64,000 bases of DNA from positions 474,887 to 538,886 of the forward strand of contig CBDCPI010000013.1 in NCBI GenBank assembly GCA_965220245.1, written 5' to 3'. The stretch is from CBDCPI01 sp965220245. Its GTDB lineage: Bacteria; Chloroflexota; Dehalococcoidia; Lucifugimonadales; UBA3495. The notes beneath the pieces are model-generated. The model saw only the letters and a list, made by a program, of their open reading frames with translations, had not been told where the DNA came from and did no database searches. Shown here in pieces: positions 35,211 to 43,973 of this stretch. A program made the position numbers and the translations under genes. Numbering within the stretch: position 1 is the first letter of the stretch; each line of letters starts with the position of its first letter.

Positions 35211-36248
35211 GCGCCCGCCGCAGAGTTGATAGAGTAGGGCCATACGCACCGCCACTCCTGCGGTCACTTGGTCCTCAATGACCGAATTGCCTCCATGAGC
35301 GATACTGGAGCTAATCTCAACGCCTTCGTTCATCGGCCCCGGGTGCATTACCAAGACGCCGGGTTTGGCCTGGGCCAACCGGGTTTCAGTAACTTGCCAG
35401 CGGCGGATGTACTCCCTAAGGCTGGGTAAGAAGCCTCCCTCTTGGCGTTCGGACTGCAACCTCAAGGCCATTACCACATCGGCGTCCTGCATCGCCCGGT
35501 CTAGATCGGTCTCCACCTCGACTCCAGCCAGATCTCGGGCAGCAGCGCTGTTGCCCGCATCGGGACGCAACAAGTCCAAGGGAAGCAGCGTGGCGGGGCC
35601 GCAAAGCACTACCCGGGCCCCCATTTTGCTGAAGCCCCACATGTTTGACCGAGCGACTCTGCTGTGCAGGACGTCGCCGACGATCACCACCTTCAGACCA
35701 TCAACCCTGCCTAGTCCTTCCCGGACGGTGTACAGGTCCAGCAAGGCTTGTGTTGGGTGGGCGTGGATGCCGTCGCCGGCGTTAATCACCGCTACCCGCT
35801 CCAACTGCCGGGCCAAGAGGTGCGCCGCCCCGGAATGAGGGTGGCGAATAACGATGACATCAACCCCCATAGCCTGTAGCGTCAGGCCGGTGTTGAGAAG
35901 AGACTCGCCCTTTTCGATGCTACTGGCCGAGGCGGTCACGTTGATCACGTCGGCGCTGAGGACCTTTCCGGCTTCTTCGAAGGAAACTCTAGTGCGGGTG
36001 CTGGGTTCGTAGAAGAGGGTCACGATTACCCGGCCCCGGAGTGTGGGGACCTTTTTGATGTCCCGGGCCAAGACTTCGGCCATGCCCCGGCTAGAGTCCA
36101 ACACTGCCTTAATCTCGGATAGAGAGAAATCATCCAAGTCCAGAACATGGCGACGAGGCGTCGATTCCATCGCGCCTTCGGGTGAAGCCCCTGCTCTGGA
36201 CTGTGCTTTGGTCAGTGAAGCAGCATTAACTAGCCGGGGCGTGCTCAT
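35178..36248 (-). CDS. pyrB: Aspartate carbamoyltransferase catalytic subunit
   Basis: A 356-residue enzyme joining carbamoyl phosphate and aspartate. The carbamoyl-phosphate loop F-Y-E-P-S-T-R-T-R, the H-P-T-Q-A-L-L-D motif and M-H-P-G-P-M-N-E-G-V-E are complete. About 35 extra residues precede the family start (H-V-L-D-L-D-D-F-S); an ATG at 36170 would remove most of them. The normal C-terminus appears to end near L-Y-Q-L-C-G-G. The final residues R-S-F-D-S-A-A-L-R-S-G are encoded by an inserted MITE-like repeat. The start overlaps pyrR by four bases (ATGA). Confidence 0.95.
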   Translation of the reverse strand: MSTPRLVNAASLTKAQSRAGASPEGAMESTPRRHVLDLDDFSLSEIKAVLDSSRGMAEVLARDIKKVPTLRGRVIVTLFYEPSTRTRVSFEEAGKVLSADVINVTASASSIEKGESLLNTGLTLQAMGVDVIVIRHPHSGAAHLLARQLERVAVINAGDGIHAHPTQALLDLYTVREGLGRVDGLKVVIVGDVLHSRVARSNMWGFSKMGARVVLCGPATLLPLDLLRPDAGNSAAARDLAGVEVETDLDRAMQDADVVMALRLQSERQEGGFLPSLREYIRRWQVTETRLAQAKPGVLVMHPGPMNEGVEISSSIAHGGNSVIEDQVTAGVAVRMALLYQLCGGRSFDSAALRSG

Positions 36249-36790
36249 GCTCCTTGCTCCCCCCTCCTAATCAAGGCGACCTCATCTATCCCGTCGGTCT
36301 CTCGCAGCCGCACCTTCACCTGCTCATCGAGGGCGGTTGGAATATTCTGGCCTACGTAGTCGGGTCTGATGGGTAATTCCCGGTGACCCCGGTCCAATAG
36401 CGTGGCGAGTTGGACTTGCTTGGGCCGACCAAAGTCGTTCAGCGCGTCCAGGGCCGCCCGGATGGTGCGGCCAGTGTACAAGACGTCATCTACCAGCACC
36501 ACCTTTTTATCGTGAATGGCCACCGGCATGTCCGTCGGCCGGACCAAAGGCCGGGTCCGGTCTTGCAGATCATCCCGGTAAAGGCTAATGTCCAAGGCGG
36601 CTACCGGGACATCGCTGCCTTCGAACCCGGCGATGTTGCCAGCCAACCGGTTGGCCAGCGGGACGCCCCGGGTATAGATGCCCACCAGCACCAGCCCTTC
36701 CGTGCCTCGGTTACGCTCCAAGATCTCGTGAGCTACCCGGGCCAGCGCTCGCCGGACGTCTTCTTGGTTCATTACTTGCCGTTCGGCCAT
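36245..36790 (-). CDS. pyrR: PyrR: pyrimidine operon attenuation protein and uracil phosphoribosyltransferase
   Basis: A protein of 181 residues from the ATG at 36790. The PRPP motif V-V-L-V-D-D-V-L-Y-T-G-R-T-I-R-A-A is intact, with I-Y-T-R-G-V-P-L-A upstream and G-H-R-E-L-P-I-R-P-D-Y-V-G downstream, all specific to PyrR. With UMP/UTP bound, PyrR binds a conserved RNA loop and favours termination. Such a loop and terminator are present directly upstream (36821-36943). The frame extends to 36877 but that part overlaps the terminator and has no homology. Confidence 0.95.
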   Translation of the reverse strand: MAERQVMNQEDVRRALARVAHEILERNRGTEGLVLVGIYTRGVPLANRLAGNIAGFEGSDVPVAALDISLYRDDLQDRTRPLVRPTDMPVAIHDKKVVLVDDVLYTGRTIRAALDALNDFGRPKQVQLATLLDRGHRELPIRPDYVGQNIPTALDEQVKVRLRETDGIDEVALIRRGEQGA

Positions 36791-36820
36791 TGAAACCACA
36801 TCAACCCGTAATCGCGCTAC

Positions 36821-36855
36821 AAGAAAAAGCCCCTTGCCAACAGGCTGGCAAGGGG
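36821..36855 (-). terminator. Intrinsic terminator of the pyr attenuator
   Basis: On the minus strand CCCCTTGCCA at 36855-36846 and TGGCAAGGGG at 36839-36830 form a perfect 10-bp stem with a 6-base loop, followed by CTTTTTCTT. It lies between the PyrR-binding loop and the pyrR start, as in classical pyr leaders. Confidence 0.93.
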
Positions 36856-36907
36856 TTGCGAAGTCACAGGAAGCCACCGCTCCTAGACTCGACTTAGGGT
36901 ACTCTAC

Positions 36908-36943
36908 TTTGCCAGCCTCTCAGGACTGCCTTAAAAGCCTGGC
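36908..36943 (-). promoter_or_regulatory. PyrR-binding loop (anti-antiterminator)
   Basis: The minus-strand RNA contains AGTCCTGAGAGGCT (36927-36914), matching the PyrR recognition loop seen in Bacillus pyr leaders (AGUCC-N-GAGAGGCU). GCCAG and CTGGC flank it as a stem. The 3' part GGCTGGCAA is exactly complementary to TTGCCAGCC in the terminator stem, giving the mutually exclusive antiterminator. PyrR bound to UMP should stabilise the loop, free the terminator and stop transcription. Confidence 0.88.
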
Positions 36944-37045
36944 TATCCACTTCTGAACAGCCATTGACCCCGGTCACACCAAATATCATTTAGGGATGTT
37001 TATCATAACAGCCCCGCTATCCCCTGGGAAGAGCATAATCAGGCC

Positions 37046-38513
37046 GTAACTGTTCAGACTTGGTGAGGCGAATTTGGCGAAGCCCGCCGCCGCGCTGAAA
37101 AACACTGGCGTCCGGGGGCCGGATGTGGCATAAGAGAACAATGGAAACGGAAGTGGACCTGGACCTGGCGAACCGGGAGACGCTGCTGGCGGTTATCGCG
37201 GAACAGCAGGGGGTCATCACCGGGCAACAGGGCATGATTGCCGAACTGCGCCAGCGGATCGAGAGCCTGGAAGCCCGTCTGTCCGGTGGCGGACCGGGAG
37301 CCAGGATGCCCGGGCATAAGCCCGCCGCCAGGCGCAAGAAGCCGGCGGCGGAAGGAAAGAAGCCGCGCAGGAAGCGTCAGCACGGCTTTGCCCGGCCGCG
37401 GATGGAACCCACCGGGCGGGTGGTCCACGCCCCGGAGTCTTGCCCCGATTGCCATACCACCCTGACTGGGGGATGGGCGCAGCGGACCCGGGAGGTCATA
37501 GACATTCCGGTAGTCCCGGCGGAAGTCACGGAGCACGTATTCATAGCCCGGACCTGTCCATTGTGCCGGAAACGGCGGCGGCCCCAGGACCCCCTGAAAG
37601 GTCTGGCCGCGGGCCGTCAACGCCTGGGGGCCAACCTGGTGAGCCTGATCGTGACCCTGCGGGAAGAGGCCCGGTTGCCCGTAAGGACCATCCAATGGTA
37701 TCTGCGAACGTTGCATCAGTTGAAACTGAGCGTTGGGGCCATCGTCCGGGCTGTCCACCAGGTTGCCAGGCAAGCCGGACCGGAAGTGGGCGAGATTCTG
37801 GAGCGCATCCGTTCCAGCCCGGTGGTCCACGCTGATGAGACGGGCTGGCGGGAGAACGGGAAAAACGGCTACGTTTGGACTTTCAGTACGCCCACGGAGC
37901 GGTTCTTCCTGCGCCGGGGCCGGGGCAAGGAGGTGGTGGACGAGGTCCTGGGCGAGTCCTTCGGCGGGATTCTGGTGAGCGATTTCTACGCCTCCTACGA
38001 TCACTACCCCGGATTGAAACAGCGGTGTTGGGCCCACCTGCTTCGGGACATCCACAAGCTGAAGGCGCTGTACCCGGAAGACGGCGGGCGGGCTCAATGG
38101 GCGCTGGGAGTGCAGCGGCTTTACGTCAAGGCCCGGGCATGGGCGGCGGAAGGCGGACGGCCCCCGCCCCGGGGACAGTTGCTCTTGGAAGAGCGGTTGC
38201 TGGCGCTGTGCCGCCCTTTCCTGGAAGACCCATTGGCAGTGCAAGCCAAGCTCTGCTGGCGGATTGAACGGCACATCAAGGAACTGTTTGTCTTCGTGTC
38301 TCATCCGGAGACGCCTTCGGACAACAATGCCGCCGAACGCAGTCTCCGCCACCTGGTAGTCAGCCGGAAAATCAGCGGCGGGACCCGCTCCGAACAGGGC
38401 AGCGACAGCAAAATGGCTCTGGCCTCCCTCTTCGGCGCTTGGCGGGCCAAGGGCCTCAATCCCTTCCCGGAAACCCGCCGGTTGCTCATTTCCCCTCAAG
38501 TCTGAACACTTAC
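37046..38513 (+). mobile_element. Complete IS66-family insertion sequence, single-gene type, 1468 bp
   Basis: The ends are GTAACTGTTCAGACTTG at 37046-37062 and the complement of GTAAGTGTTCAGACTTG at 38497-38513 (16 of 17 match). The 8-bp direct repeat ATCAGGCC flanks both sides (37038-37045 and 38514-38521), the IS66 duplication length, without mismatch, so the insertion is recent. Only the large transposase is present, without TnpA/TnpB, as in the ISBst12 subgroup. The target lies on the stop codon of the VWA gene. Confidence 0.95.
37123..38505 (+). CDS. IS66-family transposase
   Basis: A 460-residue protein. The N-terminal leucine-zipper-like helix (L-A-N-R-E-T-L-L-A-V-I-A-E-Q-Q) leads to a basic hinge. 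An IS66 zinc finger follows with C-P-D-C and C-P-L-C. The DDE core shows V-V-H-A-D-E-T-G-W-R, V-S-D-F-Y-A-S-Y-D and D-N-N-A-A-E-R-S-L-R. No frame break is seen, so it looks active. An ATG at 37141 (M-E-T-E-V-D) is an alternative start. The stop codon lies within the right terminal repeat. Confidence 0.95.
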   Translation: MWHKRTMETEVDLDLANRETLLAVIAEQQGVITGQQGMIAELRQRIESLEARLSGGGPGARMPGHKPAARRKKPAAEGKKPRRKRQHGFARPRMEPTGRVVHAPESCPDCHTTLTGGWAQRTREVIDIPVVPAEVTEHVFIARTCPLCRKRRRPQDPLKGLAAGRQRLGANLVSLIVTLREEARLPVRTIQWYLRTLHQLKLSVGAIVRAVHQVARQAGPEVGEILERIRSSPVVHADETGWRENGKNGYVWTFSTPTERFFLRRGRGKEVVDEVLGESFGGILVSDFYASYDHYPGLKQRCWAHLLRDIHKLKALYPEDGGRAQWALGVQRLYVKARAWAAEGGRPPPRGQLLLEERLLALCRPFLEDPLAVQAKLCWRIERHIKELFVFVSHPETPSDNNAAERSLRHLVVSRKISGGTRSEQGSDSKMALASLFGAWRAKGLNPFPETRRLLISPQV

Positions 38514-38514
38514 A

Positions 38515-40545
38515 TCAGGCCGTCACCCTCTTTCGCCGGTTGTTCACGTAGTCGACCAGAACGTACTCCCCCAGACTCGCCGCGCTACTGTAGAACGCTC
38601 TTCCTTGGTTGATTCTGGTCAACCGTTCGACGAAATTCACCAATTGGTACGAGTTTTCTAACATGAAGGTGTTGATGACGATGTCCTCTTGGGTGCATCG
38701 TTTGACTTCCTTCAAGGTCTCTTGCTCGGTGCGGTAGCTGGGGGGATAGCTGAAGAACGCCCGGTCTCCTTCCAGATGGGCAGTGGGTTCGCCGTCGGTA
38801 ATCAACAGGACCTGCCGCGTGCCGCCCTTCTCCTTAGACAGCAGCTTCCGGGAGAGCATGAGTGCGTGGTGCAAGTTAGTGCCGGAGACCCAAGCATTCC
38901 AGCTTGATTTAGCCAGTTCTTCCTCTTTGATTTCCCTGGCGTAGTCGGAGAAGCCGATAATGTGGAGGGTATCCCGAGGATACTGGGAGCGGATCAAAGC
39001 CATCAGCGCGACGGTTACTTTCTTGGCCGCTTGGAAGTTGTTGAACAACCCCATGGAGCGGCTCTGGTCCAGCAAGACCACGGTGGCCGCTCTGGTCATG
39101 TGCTCGGTACGGTATATTTCGAAGTCTTGAGGGCCCATCTTCACCGGTACCTGGGGCCCGCCTCGAAGCACCGCGTTCTTTACGGTAGTCTGAAGATCGA
39201 TCTGGAAGGGGTCTCCAAACTCGTAGGGTTTGGTGTCGCCCAAAAGATCGCCGTTGGCGCCCCGGGTATCCATCAGGTGGTTACCCATGCGGTCCTTCTT
39301 GAGGTGGGCGAAGACCTCTCGCAACGCCTTTTGGCCGATGCGGCGCATACCCCGGGCTGTCAGGTCCATCTTGTCGTCGTCGGTTACGTACCCGGCGTCC
39401 TTAAGAAGTTGGCGCAGGCGCTCCAGTTCCTCCCAAGCCCGCCGGGCTTCTTCTCCCAGCAACTCGGCAAGCTTGTCGGGGTCGATCTCATCCAGGTTGC
39501 CGGTGCGCATCGCCTGCCGCAACGCCTCCTCCAGTTGGTCCTGGTCTTGGAGATGACGCATTAGCTCCATGGCCTGCTCCATAGTGAGGCTGTCGTCGCC
39601 CAAGAAGGGGTATTGGCGGCGCAATTCATCCATGGGCATCATTTGTTCCATCAGAGAGGCCAACTCGGCCATCTCCCGGCGGGTCTCCGGGTCCAAGGCA
39701 GCACCAAGGGCGTCTTCCAGCTCCCGCCGCATTTCCGGAGACATGCTTTCCATCATGGATTGCATCTGCGCCAGTTGTTGCTGTAGCTGCTCCATCAACT
39801 CTTCGAAGCTCTGAGGGGGGTTGGGGCCGAACATCGGACCAAACTGCTGCATGAAACCTTCAAAATCAGGTTCCCGTCCCTCCAGTTTGTCACGCATCAT
39901 CTGGTTAAGCTGGCGCATCATCTCCCGCATGGCCGCCATATCCTCAGGAGACATGCCCTGTAGCTGCTGCTGCATCTGCTGGGAGAGGTTTTGGGCCATC
40001 TGGGACTTCAGCATGTCCAAGAGCTCTTGGAACTTTTGCTGGGCTTCGGGGTCAATGAAGTCGTACTCCATCAACTCTTGAATTTGCCCCCCAACGCCCT
40101 CGGGAAGCTTGTCCAAGCGTTCCCGGTTGCGGTCGGCCCGCTGTTGCAGAAGCCGATTGAGGTTCTCTTGTTGCTCCCGCTCGTCTTCTGGCGCTTGGGC
40201 TACCTGCTGCCGGGCCTGCTCCAAACGCCGGTCTATGCCTTCCCTCTCGGTGTTGATGATGTCCTCCAACTGCTCCTTGAGGTCATCCACCACCGAGTCC
40301 ATGTTGTACTGTTGTAGCTGCTGGCGCCGCCGGTTCTTTAGTTGCTCCAGTAAGTCTTTGATACCGGGCAACTGGTTTCCGTCCCGGTTTTGCATCCCAT
40401 TGCGGAACATCTCCCGAAGAGCCCGCATTACGTCTCCCTGCTTCAACAACTCCTCCGAGAGGAGGTCCATAAGCTCGTCGGCGTCAATGTCGAAGATACT
40501 TTGGGTGCCGTCCCATTGGGAGTAACGATAGGTGCGGTAAAGCAT
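38515..40545 (-). CDS. VWA-domain protein with long Gln/Met-rich helical region
   Basis: A protein of about 676 residues from an ATG at 40545 behind CGAGG. Residues about 30-400 are highly charged and rich in Gln, Met, Glu and Arg, predicted helical, with motifs such as Q-Q-M-Q-Q-Q-L-Q-G-M-S-P-E-D-M. The C-terminal von Willebrand A domain (about 475-660) has a complete MIDAS: L-L-D-Q-S-R-S-M, S-G-T-N and I-T-D-G-E-P. Such proteins usually work with an AAA+ MoxR or Mg-chelatase-like ATPase, but none is adjacent. The stop codon lies in the IS66 target duplication and is preserved. Confidence 0.88.
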   Translation of the reverse strand: MLYRTYRYSQWDGTQSIFDIDADELMDLLSEELLKQGDVMRALREMFRNGMQNRDGNQLPGIKDLLEQLKNRRRQQLQQYNMDSVVDDLKEQLEDIINTEREGIDRRLEQARQQVAQAPEDEREQQENLNRLLQQRADRNRERLDKLPEGVGGQIQELMEYDFIDPEAQQKFQELLDMLKSQMAQNLSQQMQQQLQGMSPEDMAAMREMMRQLNQMMRDKLEGREPDFEGFMQQFGPMFGPNPPQSFEELMEQLQQQLAQMQSMMESMSPEMRRELEDALGAALDPETRREMAELASLMEQMMPMDELRRQYPFLGDDSLTMEQAMELMRHLQDQDQLEEALRQAMRTGNLDEIDPDKLAELLGEEARRAWEELERLRQLLKDAGYVTDDDKMDLTARGMRRIGQKALREVFAHLKKDRMGNHLMDTRGANGDLLGDTKPYEFGDPFQIDLQTTVKNAVLRGGPQVPVKMGPQDFEIYRTEHMTRAATVVLLDQSRSMGLFNNFQAAKKVTVALMALIRSQYPRDTLHIIGFSDYAREIKEEELAKSSWNAWVSGTNLHHALMLSRKLLSKEKGGTRQVLLITDGEPTAHLEGDRAFFSYPPSYRTEQETLKEVKRCTQEDIVINTFMLENSYQLVNFVERLTRINQGRAFYSSAASLGEYVLVDYVNNRRKRVTA

Positions 40546-40632
40546 GGTTACCTCGTTGCGCCGGGTTGTGGATGTCCCATAATACGCCCAGCTATCGCAG
40601 AACAGCAAGGCCGGGCCGATTTCTGTGGAGGA

Positions 40633-41154
40633 TTAGGTGACCGCCGCTCCCAGGATGTTTCGCAGGTGTCCCAGCGCCCACGTGTGGGCATCGGGATCGA
40701 AGGTGGCCACGCAATTGGCTGGCGCCTCCACCCGGTAGTCCCGGTTGCGGGCGTCGGCGGTGGTGTGAAGCACGCAAATGTCGGTGCAGACACCGCAGAC
40801 GATGAGTTTATCAGGCTTCAGACGCTCCAGCCGTTGGTCCAGTCCGGTGTTGAAGAAACCGCTATAGCGGTTCTTGGGAACGACGTTGGAATCCGTGACG
40901 AACTCTTCCAACTCCGGTACGACGTTGGGTTCCTCGGTGCCCTTGACGCAGTGGACGGGGAACATTTGGAACTCCAGGTCGTCGGGGTCATGATGGTCTG
41001 AGACGAAAAGAATCGCGGAACCCTTGGTCTGCTCCCGCTCCAGCAGCGAGCGGATATTTGGGATAACCCTCCTCGCATCGTCGCCGCAGTAGAGGTTGTG
41101 GCCCGGCTCCAGGAAACCCTTGACCATGTCCAATACCAAAACTACGTTAGCCAT
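40633..41154 (-). CDS. Isochorismatase/nicotinamidase-family cysteine hydrolase
   Basis: A 173-residue protein. The catalytic triad is visible: Asp in V-L-V-L-D-M-V, Lys in V-P-K-N-R-Y-S-G-F-F and Cys in V-C-G-V-C-T-D-I-C-V-L-H-T. The metal-site type D-x-H (S-D-H-H-D) favours nicotinamidase or related amidases over isochorismatase, but the substrate is not certain. The start at 41154 follows GGGGAGTGAG. It lies 87 bases upstream of the VWA gene on the same strand. Confidence 0.9.
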   Translation of the reverse strand: MANVVLVLDMVKGFLEPGHNLYCGDDARRVIPNIRSLLEREQTKGSAILFVSDHHDPDDLEFQMFPVHCVKGTEEPNVVPELEEFVTDSNVVPKNRYSGFFNTGLDQRLERLKPDKLIVCGVCTDICVLHTTADARNRDYRVEAPANCVATFDPDAHTWALGHLRNILGAAVT

Positions 41155-41219
41155 GACTCACTCCCCGGGGCGTGATGTACGCTCCCAATTGCCCTATGCT
41201 GCCCTGAATACTGCATCAT

Positions 41220-43004
41220 TTAGGCCAGCTCAATCAAATGGGGCGCCAGGCTTCGCTTGCGCCGGTGGCGGTCCACAAGCTGTTGCTGGTAGTCCTGCCA
41301 CTCTGCTTCACGTCCACAGGCCAGATATATGGAACGGGCCTTGCCCAACCAGCGCAGGGCATTGGAATAATACTTCGACTTGCCCGCATCCATGATAGAG
41401 TCTGCCTCTCGCCGGCAGTGGCCGATGCACCAGTCCGGGTAAAGTTCGCCGGCCGCATCCACCACGTCGGCCAGCAGTTCGTGTCCCACGTAGGCATCCT
41501 CATCAACTGCCTGGACCGCCTCAGCCACCATGTTTTCATGCAGATAAATCTTGATTCTCGCCGGACCGCGTGCAGAATCCGCCAAGTGTTCCAAGAGCGA
41601 GCCTTTTATTTGAGGCCATTGGGACCCAGCCCGGGCCTTGACTTCTCCGTAGTCGGCCAGATCGAGGCTTTCTCGGAATGCGATGATGCCCGACTGCAAG
41701 GCTAGTCCAGGTTGGCCGGCAACATCCGCCGCTTGCCGCAGCCATCGGGCCAGGCCGGACTTCCACCCTTCCAGAGTCAGACCGTGGCGGGCAACTTGCA
41801 ATGCAGGCTCGGTCTCACTGGCGTCCCATAATTGCCCGGCCAGACTCATGGCCTCTTCGGCATTATGGAGATAATTCAGTCCGTAAGCCACGGCTTCGGC
41901 TACTTGCCCCAGCTTGACCAGCATGGTCGTATAGCTCTCCGTCTGCCCCTCCGCTTCGGCCAGGTAGAGGTATTCCTGCGTCCTTCCTTGGCGTTCCAGC
42001 ACGGCGAGCCGCACTTGGGCCAGTTCGTGAGAGTAGTAGGAACGCTCGCCTTCCCGGTCCCCCCGGCGGGCAACTTCCCCATTCAAGACTCGACGCAGGT
42101 ATGGAGTGTCCCATCCTTCCAGCGCAGCCGCTTGGGGCATGTCAAACGCATCTTCGATGCCATATTGGTCCACTTCTCCAGCCCATGCGGTTAACTTTTC
42201 AGCCCACGCCTGGCGTTGGTCGCGAGTCAAAGGGACCGCCAGGAGGGCCTCTGCCCATGCCAGGTCCAAATCTTCGAAGAAATCGCCCAATTCACCGTTG
42301 GAATCATCCACGGTATACCAACCGGAAACATACTCCTCGGTTAGCGCATCCAGGACATCCAGCGAGTTTTGGCCGTTACCCGAATACAGGACCTCACGGA
42401 CCTCTCCCAAAATTGCGCCAACTCCATCAATCACGGTATCCGCGTACCGGTAATCATAGGAACGCCCGTGTCCGCCCCCATAAAGGATTCCGCCGACCCT
42501 GCGCCGGACAGCATCGGGATTGACGGCTGGGCGTTTGGGGGATAGCGGCGCTTCTTCGGAGGCAGCTTCCGGTGCGCCGGCGAGTTCCTGGGCAATGGCT
42601 TCGATCTGGTCTGCCAGGCCAAGCTGCCGCTGGGCCAACTTGACGAGAAGAGTCTTCAACTGGTCACGGTCCAGCCTGTCTATTACATCTTCTACGGAAG
42701 GATGCTGCTGGATGCGGTCCTGATTGTGGATACATTCGAGAAGAGCAGCCACGATATGCTTGCAAATGCCGCCCCATTCGTAAGGACAGCTACAATCGGC
42801 ATCCTGGAAGGCCCCGGAGCGCAGAGCAACACGCACCCGGTAGGGACGGTATTCACTTCCTTGCACCTCTGCGAAGAGCTCCTCGCCTCGCCGCGACACC
42901 GTTAAGACCGCGCCATCTTCGTAGTATTCGCGGCCCCGGTGAAATGACTCTTCGCTGGCGTAAGGTTGAATGGAAGCCTCGGTGAGATTGAACGAAACTA
43001 CCAT
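41220..43004 (-). CDS. SWIM zinc-finger protein
   Basis: A 594-residue protein. The SWIM motif C-x-C-xn-C-x-H is at residues about 70-85 (C-S-C-P-Y-E-W-G-G-I-C-K-H), preceded by the typical R-G-R-E-Y-Y-E-D-G-A-V region. The rest is mainly helical, with tetratricopeptide-like repeated helices. SWIM domains bind DNA or proteins; stand-alone bacterial members often accompany SNF2 helicases or VWA/MoxR genes. No SNF2 helicase is in the window. The start at 43004 follows GGAGGGAAGG. Confidence 0.88.
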   Translation of the reverse strand: MVVSFNLTEASIQPYASEESFHRGREYYEDGAVLTVSRRGEELFAEVQGSEYRPYRVRVALRSGAFQDADCSCPYEWGGICKHIVAALLECIHNQDRIQQHPSVEDVIDRLDRDQLKTLLVKLAQRQLGLADQIEAIAQELAGAPEAASEEAPLSPKRPAVNPDAVRRRVGGILYGGGHGRSYDYRYADTVIDGVGAILGEVREVLYSGNGQNSLDVLDALTEEYVSGWYTVDDSNGELGDFFEDLDLAWAEALLAVPLTRDQRQAWAEKLTAWAGEVDQYGIEDAFDMPQAAALEGWDTPYLRRVLNGEVARRGDREGERSYYSHELAQVRLAVLERQGRTQEYLYLAEAEGQTESYTTMLVKLGQVAEAVAYGLNYLHNAEEAMSLAGQLWDASETEPALQVARHGLTLEGWKSGLARWLRQAADVAGQPGLALQSGIIAFRESLDLADYGEVKARAGSQWPQIKGSLLEHLADSARGPARIKIYLHENMVAEAVQAVDEDAYVGHELLADVVDAAGELYPDWCIGHCRREADSIMDAGKSKYYSNALRWLGKARSIYLACGREAEWQDYQQQLVDRHRRKRSLAPHLIELA

Positions 43005-43034
43005 TTAAACCTTCCCTCCGCAGAGAGTCTGGGT

Positions 43035-43943
43035 CTACTGGACTGCGCCATTCTCCGCAAACTTAGAGTCCTGGGCCAACATCTCCGAGAGGCCAACCAT
43101 CTCGAAGCATTCCTGAAGGCTGGTCATGCCGTCCAGCAAGTGGGAGGTTGTCCCTGACTGCTTGAGTTCGCGCATCACATCGGTGACCGCGCGGCACACC
43201 GCCAGCAACGCGCTGGCCGGGAAGATAACGATCTTGAACCCCAGCTTTTCCAACTCGGGAGCCGGAATCAGGGGCGACTTCCCACTTTCCACGAAGTTAT
43301 AGAGCATCGGCACATCGAAAGCCGCAGTAACTCGTTCCGCCTCCTCGTGGGTGCGCAGGGCCTCGACAAACAAAGCGTCGGCCCCGGCCCTGATGTAATC
43401 TTCACAGCGACGCATGGCGTCGTCCCAGCCGGTGACCGCTATGGCATCGGTGCGGACAATAACGGTGAAATCGGGGTTGGTGCGGGCGTCGACGGCGGCC
43501 CGAATCTTTTGGACCATGTCATCCGCAGAGATGACCCGTTTGTTGTCCAAGTGGCCGCACCGCTTGGGGAACTCTTGGTCCTCGATGTGGATGGCCGCCA
43601 CTCCGGTACGTTCATACTGTCTAACCGTGCGCTGCACGTTTAGCAGGCCGCCATAGCCGGTATCCGCGTCGGCGATTACCGGGATGTCGACCACGCTAGT
43701 GATGTCGGAGGCGTTGGCCAGCATCTCGGTCATGGTGGCCAAGGCTAGGTCAGGATAGCCCAACCGCGCCACCGAGGTACCCGCGCCGGTCATATACACT
43801 GCCGGAAAGCCCGATTGCTGGATTATGGTGGCGGTCAAGCAGTCGTAGGCGCCGGGCGCAACAATGATACCCGGCTCGGCGAGTAACTGGCGAAAGCGGC
43901 TGGCCGCTGTGGTGGGGGTCTTTCCCATTGCGCGGTTATTCAA
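43035..43943 (-). CDS. Isocitrate lyase/PEP mutase-family enzyme (2-methylisocitrate lyase-like)
   Basis: A 302-residue TIM barrel. Metal-binding D-A-D-T-G-Y-G-G and E-D-Q-E-F-P are present, and the loop reads K-R-C-G-H, with the active-site Cys used by isocitrate and 2-methylisocitrate lyases rather than the mutase loop. It probably cleaves a C-C bond in a 2-alkyl-malate-type substrate, giving pyruvate or oxalate products; the exact substrate is not known. TTG start at 43943 with GGAGG upstream. It precedes the SWIM gene on the same strand. Confidence 0.88.
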   Translation of the reverse strand: MNNRAMGKTPTTAASRFRQLLAEPGIIVAPGAYDCLTATIIQQSGFPAVYMTGAGTSVARLGYPDLALATMTEMLANASDITSVVDIPVIADADTGYGGLLNVQRTVRQYERTGVAAIHIEDQEFPKRCGHLDNKRVISADDMVQKIRAAVDARTNPDFTVIVRTDAIAVTGWDDAMRRCEDYIRAGADALFVEALRTHEEAERVTAAFDVPMLYNFVESGKSPLIPAPELEKLGFKIVIFPASALLAVCRAVTDVMRELKQSGTTSHLLDGMTSLQECFEMVGLSEMLAQDSKFAENGAVQ

Positions 43944-43973
43944 CGTAACCTCCGTCGGAGTGGGCCGGACCGC

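Noticed and set aside
37054..38499. Minus-strand frame of 481 codons across the IS66 element
   Set aside because: Shadow of the IS66 transposase, which has the zinc finger and DDE motifs.
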